DNA of 64,000 bases, taken from Sternotherus odoratus. Taxonomy: Eukaryota > Chordata > Testudines > Kinosternidae. The stretch lies in assembly GCA_032164245.1 (NCBI GenBank), contig JAVMKO010000003.1, forward strand, positions 133,670,424-133,734,423, written 5' to 3'. This document shows, piece after piece, positions 24,421 through 35,423 of this stretch (position 1 is the stretch's first letter; each line of letters begins with the position of its first letter). A model generated the notes under the pieces. It did no database searches and was not told the origin of the DNA. It saw nothing but the letters and a program-made list of their open reading frames with translations. The position numbers and the translations under genes were made by a program.

Positions 24421-26864
24421 TGGTTGGGAACTTATTTTTTATGTTGCTGCAGTAGCATGATTTGAGCCATTTTCTACAAAGCTCCTTTTATTTTGTTTTG
24501 GACAATGCTTCTGAAGTTTCCACGACAAGGTGGCATTTTCATAAACTGGGAGTGGAAGCCAATTTCAAGTTTTTGTCATTTACTTTTTTGTACTTTCTGC
24601 ATTAAGGCATCACAATTGTAGAGGTTATTCTACTTATAAATCATTTGACTAAAGCACCAACTTTGTGTTAGTGAGCACAGCAGAGGAAGCTTTGAAGTTC
24701 CTCTGCTTACAGTGGACTCTACAAGCCTCCAGCAAAGTTCTGCCAGCCTAACACATTCTCATGTGGTTTACATAAGGGGGTAAAGAAATTAAGGGACTCT
24801 CTTAAAAGCTTCCTGAGGCAAGAAAAAAAAGGGAGGGGAGAAATCAAAACCATTATTTTTTTCCCTGTTCACCAGGGGATAAATACAGAGACATTGTTCC
24901 TTAGGAATCATTGCCATAGAAGTGCTATTGCCATTGTATCTTTCCTTTCTGATTAAAATAGCCCCTATATGGCTGGTATTGTGTTTAGTTTGAAAATAAA
25001 TCTAATCCTTTCTTTAACTTTCATTTGGTTCTTAAGTCTCTTCAGAATTCCTGCTATTTTTTAAAAGATATTTCTTTATTTTGGAGTCACGGCTGTCACT
25101 AGATATTTACCCCTCCCTACTTAATTTATCATTATCTCTCTGCTCATGAAGGAGCCTCCTTGGTGCAATTCTTAGGGTTAACTGGCTGGGCACACAGGAG
25201 AGAGAAAGCTGCTCCATGACAAGAAGTGAAATAACTTGCTCCTTTCTCAAAGCAAGGCGGAATCAGTGGAGAACCTCAGACTGTGCCACCGTGCATTCTC
25301 TGGTCTGCTCATGACAGAGCAGTTGTACACTGGCCCTTACCGTGGAGGTTAATGTTGCGATCAAATTCTTTGTGAGTCATGCCAATAGCATTGGATGCTG
25401 ATCCCCATGCAGTTTTTTTTCTTCTCACCGTGACTTTCTTTCTATGTCTGTGTGATTGTTTGACTGTTTGACTAAAGGCCTGATCTTACTGTTGGCATGT
25501 AGATCTTCTGTTAGTTCTGCATGCCAGTCAATGACAGGCTTGGGTGATGTAGGCAAATCTGCTCTACGGTATGAATGATTGCTAAATTAGTTACCCCCGC
25601 TTCCTGTGATATGCACACATTTTCCCCATTAGCACTCATGGGTATAGAGGCACAAGCAAATGTTTAGAAGGGGGAAAAGTGCAGAATGTGATGGTTTGCT
25701 CTTTGTAGAGCAGACTTTATCACTTTATATATGAATGTAAAGAAAACTGCTAACAGTTGTGATATATTAAATTACAAGTGAAAACTAATTCAGGGATCAA
25801 AGACACTCTTTGGAAGCATTACTTTACCTGCTAGAAAAATCATTACCTTTTTTCCCAGTCTCTCATATTTGTACTGTATGTCTTGGAAATATCATTCCCT
25901 TTAGTTTCTGAATCCTGATGTTTTATTGAACACACAGGTCTTTGAGCAGCACAATGGGAGTGGGGGGCCTGGTTTGCTGGTAGAACTGTGTAGATGGAAA
26001 TTGAAATGTACATGTTTTTTCTCATTTATCAAAGAAGTGCAAGAATCTAAACTGACATTTTATATCAAATGAATTATGAACTGTGTACTGTGTACCTAAG
26101 AAAACAACAACCAAATTAGACTTTTCTTTAAAAGGAAAAAAAGAGAAAAAATAGGCTTTTAATAAAATATACAATCATTTTTGGTATTTTGTCTAAAACT
26201 GTAGTTTTATTTTGTAAACTAGAGCATACAGGCTACTTCAAAGGATATACGCTTTATAGAGAATTGAAGGCAGTAGGTTAAGATAATGCACAAACTAGCA
26301 TTTCCACTTAATATTGTTGCTTTGTTGGGTTTGTTTTCAGTCCCATTCACCTCTGGTAAGCAGGAAATGATATTCTTCTTACTACTAAAATATAGAATTT
26401 AACTGAAGAAAGCAGTAAGATAATTTGTTAGCTTCCATTTGCTAAAATACAGTTGTAACTAAAAGATTTACAGAAATGTAAGATTTACAAGACACTACTA
26501 AACCATTTAGGGATAAATTTTCAACAAATTATGCATGCATTTTATAGGTGTATGACTCGCATTTCTATTAAATGGATAAAGCTTCCTATAACCGGAGAAA
26601 GGAAAGGAGGTAAAGACTTCATGAAGTCCAATGGGAACCAAGATGAACCAATTTATTACCATGGAAGGCATTTAGATGCTGCGGTGCTAAGCCCTTAAAC
26701 TATAAGGTAGCCAGGAAGGGAATGGCTAATGCACGAATTCAGGTTTATATACAAGTAGGACCCAGTGAGCTTTAAATATTTTCCTTTCATAAATCTGTAT
26801 TTGTATTATATATCAAATAATTTAATAAGGACCAAATCCTACCGAGTTGCATGGATAAATTGCT

Positions 26865-27047
26865 AAGAACATAATGGCTGTACTGGGCCAGATCAAAGGT
26901 CCATCTAGCTCAGAATCCTGCCTTCAACAGTGGCCAATGCCAAGTGTTTCAGAGGGAATGAACAGAACAGGTAAATATCAAGTGATCCATCCTCCGTTTC
27001 TCATTCCCAGCTTCTGGCAAACAGAGGCTAGTGACACCATCCCTGCT
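26865..27047 (-). mobile_element. CR1 LINE 3' fragment
   Basis: Antisense CR1 end: AAGAACATAATGGCTGTACT, AGATCAAAGGTCCATCTAGC, GAGGGAATGAACAGAACAGG and CTTCTGGCAAACAGAGGCTA. Confidence 0.88.
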
Positions 27048-27869
27048 GGGAGTAGAAGATGTAGAAAATCCTTTTTTCCCTCTCAGCATGTGGGGAAAGA
27101 ATTATAAGGGTGTAAATTGCATGTCATGGTGTCAGGCACATCATGGCTGGATGGGGTGTGATCTAGTGACCACGAGTCCTGTAGTCACCTTTGGTATACC
27201 CTGGCTTTTCAAAGAAGCAGTAAGTGTGCAACATGCTGTGTGGTGTGGCTGCCCATCCCAGGCCCACCTGATCTGTGCTTTTGTCAAAACTATTTTTTTT
27301 TTTGCCATAGCTTCAAGCATGGATCCTACCCATAAGGGCAGTATTTTACTCCAGCTGTTAGGTGCAATATTACAGATGCCTCAAAGCAATACATTGCTTT
27401 TAAAAGGTTCCAAAAAAAATAGTACTGAACTAATCACAGTGCCAGTCTATTTGTCCTACTTTATCGTATCTCTTATGACACATACCAAGGACAACCCACT
27501 GAAGCTAATGTTCCGATTAAAACTATCATCAAGTGGTAATGATTTTGTTTCTTACTACCATAGGCTAGATTTGAACCAACAACCTAGAGTTAAAGGCTCT
27601 GAAGGCTGCTTTCAATTCCCTGATATATTCACTGCTCCAACAAAAAGTGTTCAGACTAGATCACTTGATCTTCAAAGAAATCAAAATTAGATATTGTACC
27701 CCCAAAAGGCGTAACATGAGAATTTCAGCTCTGAGGTTCCCTTCTTAAGACCGTTCATAAAAAGCCTGTAGATAGTACACACACAGTAGATGGGCAGAAT
27801 GCTGTCCCTTCTGCCATGAGCACTCTCTGAGGTACTGAAAAGGTGTGGTTATGTTGTTTGCAAGACTTT

Positions 27870-28155
27870 GGCTATGTCTACACTACCACAATAAGTCATC
27901 TTAAGTTATGCAACTCCAGTTGCACATAACGGTAGTTGATGTAGCTTAGGTCATCTTACTGCAGTGCCACACTGTGCTTGGTTGATGGGAGACAGTCTCC
28001 CATCGACTTGCCTTACTCTTGTTCCCGGTGGAGTACTGAGGTCAACCAGAGAATGCTCTGCCCTTGATTTAGTGGGTCTTCATTATACCCACTAAATCAA
28101 CCACCCACTACATCGATTGCCAGAGCATCGATCCCATGGTAGTATAGACATTGCC
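27870..28155. mobile_element. MITE with internal hairpins
   Basis: Ends GGCTATGTCTACACTACC and GGTAGTATAGACATTGCC are inverted repeats, flanked on both sides by TTT, a possible 3-bp target duplication. Inside are a perfect 14-bp stem with 9-base loop (28064-28077 with 28087-28100) and a GATGGGAGA/TCTCCCATC hairpin near 27984-28004. The short target site would suit a Harbinger-type origin, which I infer only. Confidence 0.75.
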
Positions 28156-29139
28156 TTTGTGTGGGGAGTGGAAAGAATTCCATCATCCCATACAGCTACT
28201 TGGCACAGGGTGTTGAAGTTGTGTATAGAGCAAAGTAATTGGAAGTACTGATTAAGTATACTTTTTCCTGGCTTAACATGGGAGGAGAGGTTTTATGAAC
28301 TAAGTCACCTCTCAAGGTCCTGTCCAGCCCTATATTTTTATGATTACTGGTAGAGCACTTTTATTTACGTGTGGTTTTAAAATGTGGGGGAAGTTTTTTA
28401 AGTAGCTTTACTATGTGATAGTATTGGATGGGTATCCTTTTAAACATCATGACAAATAATTGGTTTACTGGGCAGTTATAAATTCCATCCATTGTGTCTC
28501 TGACAGGTATTTATAATTAATCAGTCAACTAATTGCCAATTGGCATTCTTTTACATCTTCTTTAGTTTAGCAGAAGTTAAGTTGGGTAGTGCAGATAAAC
28601 TTCTATTTAACTTGACTGAAGTAGCGTGCCTGTGCTTTTTTCTTAAATCAACATAAGGCACAGGACACAAATCTTACATGCTGCTTCTATAACCTTGATT
28701 TCAGTGTAGGGTAATTAATGCTTTTTGAAAGGGGCAATCTGTTACACTTCCGTTCACTTCAGAAGCTGATGCCTTGAATACAGTTAAGATTGTATGAAAA
28801 AAATCAGCTCTAATTTTGTTCTTATTTAAACCAATGTAAGCCAAAAGTAACTCCACTGAAGTCAGGCCCCATAAGAGTGCTGAATGAAAACTCTCCTTCT
28901 GTTTTTCACTGTGGCCGCCAGGCCATTGAACAAAGCTTTGTTGAAGTCCCATTGCTGGTGCTGTTTTGTCGTTGCCTATTAAATTTGTACTATACAACTT
29001 GGGATACTGGAATAGCTATTGCTACATGCAGATGAATGTACTATGATCTTAAATAAACAACCATGAATTACACATAAAATTGAGATGAAGACAGGTTTAA
29101 GGATTAAAATAAAATTTCAAAAATTATTTTTTTCTGAGT

Positions 29140-29960
29140 AGGTCAGTGTTCCAATGGCAGAACTGCTGCTAAAGACCTCCACAACATACTAACAAAATTA
29201 TAGGCAGATGACTAAATCAGTGAAGACTTCCAAACCTGAGCAAGAAAGGAGGAAGTATTATTTACTGTGAGTGGGCCAGCAAACCCAAACAATTTTCAAA
29301 CAATATATCGGGATAGCAGAGATCAACTCTGAGCTCTACAAAGTGTAGGATGGATCATGTGCAATAGTGACATTGAAGATAGGATAAGATGTTTGGGTAC
29401 ACAACTGAAAAGAAAAACCCAAGAATATTGGATGTGTGTATTATACACTGAATAAGTGAGATGTTCTGAGTGAAGGAGTTAAAAGAGAAACCTGAATGAC
29501 TCTAGTGCACCTGTGAAGATGAGGCACAGAAAAAGCAATCTTCTGTTTTGGCAATAGATAAAGGTTTATAACTACCGTGCCCTTCTAGTGATGACATATG
29601 GCCCAGCAACATGGTATCTCACTGAGTAAATGAAACAAAAGCATATGCCTATACCGAGAATTATGGAGAAAGCAGTGCTAGGAATTATGCGGACAGAACA
29701 AATGCCAAGGTAACAGGCATGCTTGAGGAAAAACAAGAGAAACAAATGTCAAGGTGCAGAACATATTGCCAGAAAAAGTGACTAGAATAACCTGGTCTTA
29801 GGATGGACCCCTCAGAGAAAATGAATCAGAGGTGGCTAAACAACAATGCAGTGAAATATGGAAATGAATTGTGTGATTAGACCTGGAAAAGGGCAGGAGT
29901 GAACATGACTTAAGAAGACATTCATCCAAAGACAGACTGGCAGCCTACGTTATCATTACA
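29140..29960 (+). mobile_element. RTE-like LINE remnant
   Basis: In one + frame near 29587 the motif MTYGPATWYLTE, a stop, then RIMEKAVLGIM resembles the YGCETWTLTK...MERAMLGI region downstream of the RT domain in RTE/BovB-type LINEs. Upstream DIEDRIRCLG near 29360 also fits. Stops and frameshifts are frequent. The clade is an inference. Confidence 0.5.
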
Positions 29961-30201
29961 ATAGCTCCTCAATCTTATGGCACAAACTGTGAAGAGTCAA
30001 TTCCTTCCCCAGTAGTTAAATGTCTGCTGATATAGTTTGCATGTGCACATGTGTAAGGAAAACATTTAGATAAGAAGCAAATGCAGCACCTGTGCTATTT
30101 TTAAATATCTTGCATGTTCAGATGTGGCATACTGTTAGAATTTGCATAGTTATAAACTCCTGTGTTTGCTTTCTGCAGATACTGTGGATATACCAGGGTG
30201 A

Positions 30202-30302
30202 GGACCAGTTCTGATCTCAGTTACAACCAGTGTAAATCTAGAGTAACTTCACTGGAACTACTCTGAATTTACACCCATTTAATAGATATTAGAATCTAGC
30301 CC
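30202..30302. repeat. TGTAAAT-type palindrome
   Basis: An imperfect palindrome of the abundant local family: CCAGTTCTGATCTCAGTTAC, CCAGTGTAAATCTAGAGTAA, then the mirrored CTGAATTTACACCC and AGAATCTAG. Confidence 0.6.
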
Positions 30303-30604
30303 TTCAGCGTGTTCTTGCTCTTGTTAAGTTATGTGGCATTATACTGAAGTATAGAATAATGCAAATCCATTTAATGGATATAACACTTTATCAGTCAAAT
30401 AATAATTATCACTTTTGGTGACTGCACTTAAAGCTTCTTGTGTTTTTGAGAGAGATTTCCCTATAGACATTGGAAAACTCTTGTGATTGGTAAATATCTC
30501 TCAAAGCAGTAGAGGCTTTCGAAATAGAGGAAACATTTACAGTGCAGCCATCATATAAAGGCTTTTAATCCTTAGTCATCTTTGAAAATCTTAGAGATCT
30601 ATCA

Positions 30605-30750
30605 GTTCCTTTTTTTGTTGAGGAAACTGAGGCACAGATGTTAAGTGACTTTTCAAAGGCCACTCAGCAAGTCAGTGACAGAGCTGGGAATAGAATGCTT
30701 TTCTTGGCTCATCTTCCTGTACCTTATTGCCTAGACTACATTTTCTCCCC
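30605..30750 (-). repeat. MIR-type SINE copy
   Basis: Antisense MIR: GAGGAAACTGAGGCACAGAT, TTAAGTGACTT, CAGTGACAGAGCTGGGAATA, then a decayed tRNA-like end. Confidence 0.75.
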
Positions 30751-31669
30751 AAACTAGTGGCATTTCCAGTTTAAACCATGTATTATGCATAATTCTTTCT
30801 CCATTTACTCTCACAATAAAATAGTTAAGGTAGACAGGTAATTAAAAAAAATTTCCCGTCCTTTATACTCTTTTTGTAGATGAAGCATGATTTTTTTTAA
30901 CCAGGTCTAGTTAGGATTTACTGGACAAGATGTTGATTCAGTAGGTTGCAAATAGAGTGGTTGCCCCCAGAGGGTGATATTAAAGCTTGTGGGGAGCTTT
31001 TTGAGCAACATTGCATCTTAAAGACAATATATCAAGCTGGCTCTTCTGTTGAGAAACCTGCAGCTGAATTATTTCTGGTTACCAGTTATTGCTTGGGTAC
31101 TTTGGGGAATAAGAGTAGGATAAAAGGGGTTAAACTGAGGGAAATATATGAAATATCTCAATTATGGGAAGTAGCTGAAGTAACCAGAATTTGTTCTATG
31201 TACAATTTAGAATGATCAGGTTGTTTGGGAAACACTTAGAAGTTTTAATGATCAAAATGTAACCAATTTTATAGAGCACCTTTCTAGTTATTGCTCGACA
31301 GAGACTCAAAAGTGCTTTATTCCTGTAGTCTTCTTTTTCATGGTGCATATTAATGAAATTCTCAGCAAGATCTAGGAAATCCTTTATACAAAAGATATAT
31401 ATTTTGTGCATTCTAAGATCTGAAAACCTCAAAGGGTCAAATTAAGTCAATGGACCTACACAGGGGATGACTTTGGCTCACATTATCTACTGTTCTTTCC
31501 ATTGTACCAGTACAATATCATATATTTGGACCTCTAACTTTGATTATCTAGGCAACTAAATTCATATCGGTATTGTAAATAGTTGACTCTTAAACAGCTA
31601 CATATTTGTCTCTTAAACATTCCTGTACCACCATAATAATTAATAAAAATACATAGTTAGAGTTTGTTG

Positions 31670-31860
31670 ATTTTCATTTGTGAATCTCACTCAAAGGGCT
31701 TTACAAAAGAGGTAAATATCATTGTCTCCATTTTACAGATGAGATGTCTAAGACATAGAGAGGGGAATCACTTGTCTAAAGTCACACAGCAAACTAGTGG
31801 CAGAGCTGTGAATAAGCACAGTTCAGTGACCCAGCCACTGGACCACACTGCCTCCTTACC
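31670..31860 (-). repeat. MIR-type SINE copy
   Basis: Antisense MIR: CTCCATTTTACAGATGAGAT, GTCTAAAGTCACACAGCAAA, GTGGCAGAGCTGTGAA and CCACTGGACCACACTGCCTC. A further MIR/L2 tail fragment lies at about 31255-31345. Confidence 0.75.
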
Positions 31861-32069
31861 AGTGCTTAGCAGTGATAATGCTTTTCTCAAATATAGTAGT
31901 GTGAACTCCAGCTTCTTGGCCAATTATCAGTGAGTTAATTAGATTCCCTTACCCGAATTCCCCCGGTATTTTCAGCTAGTGGTACTATACTTCTGGTCTT
32001 GATCTATGTAGAGTTTGTGTGTGTGCTTAAACAGTTGGTACATTTAAACTTCAGATGCAATTTAATTTT

Positions 32070-32200
32070 GAATGAGATGGTGCCCTACCTCATAGAGAGA
32101 TTGTGTGGCTTAATTAGTGAATGTTTGTAAAAGCATTTTGAGGTCCTCTGATGAAAGGCACTATAGTAATGCAAAGTATTTTTATTTTAATTGCTATTTA
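32070..32200 (+). repeat. MIR/L2-type tail
   Basis: Sense tail: CCTACCTCATAGAGAGATTG, GTGAATGTTTGTAAAAGC, TTTTGAGGTCCTCTGATGAA and AGGCACTATAGTAATGCAAA. Confidence 0.65.
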
Positions 32201-32336
32201 TTTTTGTTCTCATTTTGTACTGTTAGAGATTACTTACAGTTGACCTTAGAAGGCACTTTACAAATGGATGATAAAAAAATGAATGATTATGTATGTGTTG
32301 TATTTTGCGCACTCAATTTTTAAAATACAGTGCATG

Positions 32337-32440
32337 CCAAATTCTGATTTTAGTTTATCAGTGTTAATCTAGAACAATTTCACTGGCATCAATGGAGTCT
32401 CTTGATTTACACGAACCTATGGTAACTGAGAAAAGAACTT
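32337..32440. repeat. TGTAAAT-type palindrome
   Basis: CCAAATTCTGATTTTAGTTT at the left and GGTAACTGAGAAAAGAAC at the right mirror each other, with CACTGGCATCAATGGAGTC in the centre. Confidence 0.55.
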
Positions 32441-33294
32441 AATCTTTAAACTCTAGCAGAAAGGATTCAGGCACCATGTGATCACAATGTCTGTTTTTGA
32501 CCACTTGGGAGACAGCTATTCTTCACGTGGTACATGAAGGTCATAAAACTAAATTACAACATGCTGCTTACCTAAGTGTCCAGTTTAATAGTTCTGCCAG
32601 TCAGTTGCAGTACCTTAATATAGGTGCCAGTTAACAAGCTGAACCATAGATTGGTTTACAACAATCTTTGTCAGCCTGGTACCAGGAAAAGAGAACAGCA
32701 ATGAAAAATTTCTATTTGGATGATCACAGAAAGATGCAAATGGTAACTACTGAACCATCAAAGAGACAAGGATTTTACAAAAGTTTAAATGAAAAAAAAA
32801 TCAAATAGTCCAACCTTTCTATTTAACATTCTGAAAATATGCTGTTTTGGCATCCAATACACAAATGTCAAATATGTTATACATGAAAGGTTTATCAAGC
32901 AGGTTAGTCATTCATGGTGAGAAAAACATAAGGCCACAATCTCAGCTGGTGTAAATCACTTCAATGGGATTACATCGATTGATACCAGCTGATGAGCTGC
33001 CTCCAAATCTGGAATAGGGCTGGATCTGTGATTTCTGGGCCGACTCAATAAAAGTTAGAATTAATCAAATGGAAGAAGTACTGATCCAAATCCTCAGACT
33101 TCAGTGGATCTACAGTCATTTATGTCAGCTGAATATCTGAGTTGCTAAATGTTGTGTCAAATATTTAATGAGAGAAAGGGAGGGGTATTTGAATAAAGTG
33201 CCTGACTTTGCTGCCCTGCTATTCACATTGAGTAATACTTCCTCAATTAGATGTTCCTGTGACTTCAATGCGAGTAAAGTTGGCAGAATCAGGC

Positions 33295-33327
33295 GGGGTG
33301 GGGGGGTGGGGTGGGGGGGGAGGGCGG
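33295..33327 (+). promoter_or_regulatory. G-rich tract with G-quadruplex pattern
   Basis: G-runs of 4, 7, 4, 8 and 3 separated by single bases lie about 270 bases upstream of the exon 39 acceptor on the sense strand. The pattern fits strong quadruplex rules; folding is inferred. Confidence 0.6.
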
Positions 33328-33595
33328 AAACAGGTGGAATAGAATGCTACATCTGAATTCCTTTTGGTGTTTTGGGGGTTGATCTCAACCTAGTAATATT
33401 AGTGTAATTGTATTCGAAAGAAGACCATAAAGAAGTACAGTACTTCAGTAACGAAAATGTTAAATTAAATGGACCATGTTAACATCGCTGTTGATCCTGA
33501 GGAACAGTTTTTCCAGTATATGGAGCATTTTGATTCCATCCAGCATATGTTCTCCATGTTTTTCTCTGCTCTAATTCATCCATGTTTTTCGACAG

Positions 33596-33746
33596 CTCCA
33601 GATGGCATGCTGCCTCCAAGGCTTTCATCTGCCACACCGACCAGTCTTCAGGTTGTCTGGTCTACACCAGTTCGCAGTAACGCTCCAGGCTTACCCAGTT
33701 ACCGACTCCAGATGAGGCCTAGGCATTCCACTGATGATATTCTAGA
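33596..33746 (+). CDS. USH2A: USH2A exon 39 (usherin, N-half of FN3 module)
   Basis: This 151-nt exon encodes the first half of an FN3 module. The first two bases complete the alanine codon begun in exon 38, giving APDGMLPPRLSSATPTSL, a near copy of the mammalian usherin sequence. The B-strand tryptophan lies in LQVVWSTP, and a short C-strand YRLQMRP follows. The exon ends with two bases of a glutamate codon (phase 1 to 2). The donor is GTATGC, weaker than others in this gene. If the donor were missed, translation would meet a stop at 33772-33774 after nine more codons. Length and phases match human exon 39 from memory. With exon 40 it makes one complete module. Confidence 0.95.
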
Positions 33747-33898
33747 GTATGCAAACAATAAAAATCTACTGTAAATTGTCAGTGAAGAGAAGTAAAATTA
33801 CTTTAGAGTTGGCTCACCCCTAGGGTGGCTTTGTCTTCTTTTCTCCTCCCCCCCCCTGTATTTTGGAGTTTTATAATTCATTCTTTATTTCTTTCCAG
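33747..33898 (+). other. USH2A: USH2A intron 39, only 152 bp
   Basis: A very short intron between exons 39 and 40, unusual beside neighbours of 17.7 and 10.6 kb. Donor GTATGC; acceptor TTTATTTCTTTCCAG. It includes a C-run near 33849-33856 inside the pyrimidine-rich half. No repeat is seen in it. Confidence 0.93.
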
Positions 33899-34041
33899 GT
33901 TATATTCCAGTCCCTCTGCTTCCTTAAGCTACATAGTCAAAGATCTTCAGCCATATACAGTGTATGAGATGAGAATAATAGTCTCCAATGGTTATGGTAA
34001 TACATATAGTGACTGGATTCCAATGATTACAGCAGAAGATA
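33899..34041 (+). CDS. USH2A: USH2A exon 40 (usherin, C-half of FN3 module)
   Basis: This 143-nt exon completes the FN3 module begun in exon 39. Its first base finishes the glutamate codon, then the frame reads LYSSPSASLSYIVKDLQPYT, with the typical L-P-Y-T turn and tyrosine corner, then SNGYGNTYSDWIPMITAED. The last base, A, starts a lysine codon completed in exon 41 (phase 2 to 1). The donor is GTAAGT. Length and phases agree with human exon 40 from memory. Exons 39 and 40 total 294 nt and are jointly symmetric, so the pair behaves as one module cassette. Confidence 0.95.
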
Positions 34042-34791
34042 GTAAGTAGCTTGTAAAAATACACAGTTCATTCCCACTTATTTTAAACATCTGTTACCCG
34101 GTAGCAGATCATACAAATGCATATCCTTCTTCTGGCTAAACTAGCATTGCATATGATTTCTTTTTCTTTTATCTCATTTTATTAGCTTAATAGTAATAAC
34201 ATATTTTCTCCCTGAGAGCTAAGCTACAGTAATAAAAACACCTAAAAATTCTTGTATGAGTTGTGTGAACTGATTATTAAAGGGATGTAAAGGAATATTT
34301 TTCAGAGAAATACCTCATTTCATTATATAATACGTCTCTCTATTCATATATGGCCATATGCAGATAGAGAAAAATATTTTTAGTGTGTATAGTTTGAGTG
34401 GGGGTTTTGTTGCATTCTGGGAGCTAGATTCTGATTTCATTTACATCAGTAAATGTATTGAAGTCAGTAGTAAATGAAGATATAACCTTGTTGTCTTGTT
34501 CAGAATGTAAAGAAGGATGTCATTTATTTTGTGGTCATTGGGCGGATGCCACCGAAGCAGTGCGACAGCTTTCTGTAGGACGTTTGGATACTGATTCAAA
34601 CAAGTGATCAGTAAGAAGGCACATTTTATTATTGCCAGCCCCTTGACCCATCCACCATGTTTGGCATTAATTGGTCTATATTTTGAAAGCTTGTGCTACT
34701 TGCAATTGATTGACAATTCCTTACTTTGATACATTAAATCTAGGCATGTGACTATAGCCATTTTAACTGACACATTGCACAGTTACTAGGT

Positions 34792-35423
34792 TGGGGTGGG
34801 CAAACTATGGCCCGCAGGCCACATTTGGTCCGCAGGCTCGTCCTGCCCGGCACACCTGAGCTCCCAGCTGGGGAGGCTGCTGCCAGCCCTTCCCCTGCCT
34901 TCCTCCTTCCCCCAGAGCCTCAGCGTGTCACGTGGCCAATGCTCTGGGGGCGGGGCAGTGGGTCTGGCACCATGTGGCTGCCAGATATGTTGCTGAGTGG
35001 TGTGGTAAGGAGACTGGAGGTTGGGGAGTCCTGGGGGACAGTCTGGGAGCAGGCAGAATTGGATGGGGTGTGTGAGTCCGGGAGGGTCTTGGAAGGGGGA
35101 TGGTCAGGGGACAAGGAGCAGGGGGGTTGGATGGGATGAGGTTCCAGGTGGGTGGTTAGGGGCGGGGGTTCTCTGGAGGGTGCAGTCAGGTGACAAGGAG
35201 AGGGAGGCGTAGATAGGGGGTGGGGTCTTGGGAGGGTTGGTTAGGAGTTGGTGTGTCACTGGACGGAGCAGTCAGGGGACAAGGAGCGGGGGGACAGTCG
35301 GGGCAGGAAGAGGGAGGGGATCTGATGGGGGCAGGGCCAGGCTGTTTGGGGAGGCACAGCCTTCCCTACCTGCCCCTCCATGCAATTTTGCAACCCTCAG
35401 GCCAAAAAGTTTGCCTACGCCTG
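34792..35423. mobile_element. GC-rich hAT element with target duplication
   Basis: The 632-bp insert is flanked by perfect 8-bp copies of TACTAGGT (34784-34791, 35424-35431). Ends GGGGTGGGCAAACTATGG and GCCAAAAAGTTTGCCTACGC are inverted repeats of Charlie/hAT type. Inside is a GC-rich array with the motif GTCAGGGGACAAGGAG recurring about every 84 bases (35103, 35185, 35271). No transposase is seen. Confidence 0.88.

Larger units (their letters stand above)
15890..33595 (+). other. USH2A: USH2A intron 38
   Basis: A 17.7-kb intron with a strong GTAAGT donor and an acceptor preceded by a TTTTTC-rich tract ending GACAG. It contains palindromic MITEs, a Tigger-like MITE, a hAT MITE, L2/MIR tails, CR1 and RTE-like LINE fragments, listed separately. 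Between 22100 and 24240, 25000-26330 and 28160-29140 I see no gene and only scattered AT-rich unique-looking DNA. Region 20400-20860 is GA-rich with no recognisable origin. A possible 15-nt microexon at 26341-26355 is discussed in the findings. Confidence 0.9.

Noticed and set aside
27555..27620. tRNA-like sequence on the minus strand (GGTTCAAATC box)
   Set aside because: Stems do not close properly and the anticodon loop lacks U33; best seen as a SINE remnant.
27031..27690. 219-codon open frame on the + strand
   Set aside because: Its start overlaps a CR1 3' end, it contains no domain or motif I recognise, and its 3' part covers a tRNA-like antisense SINE piece. Length alone is not enough in 64 kb.
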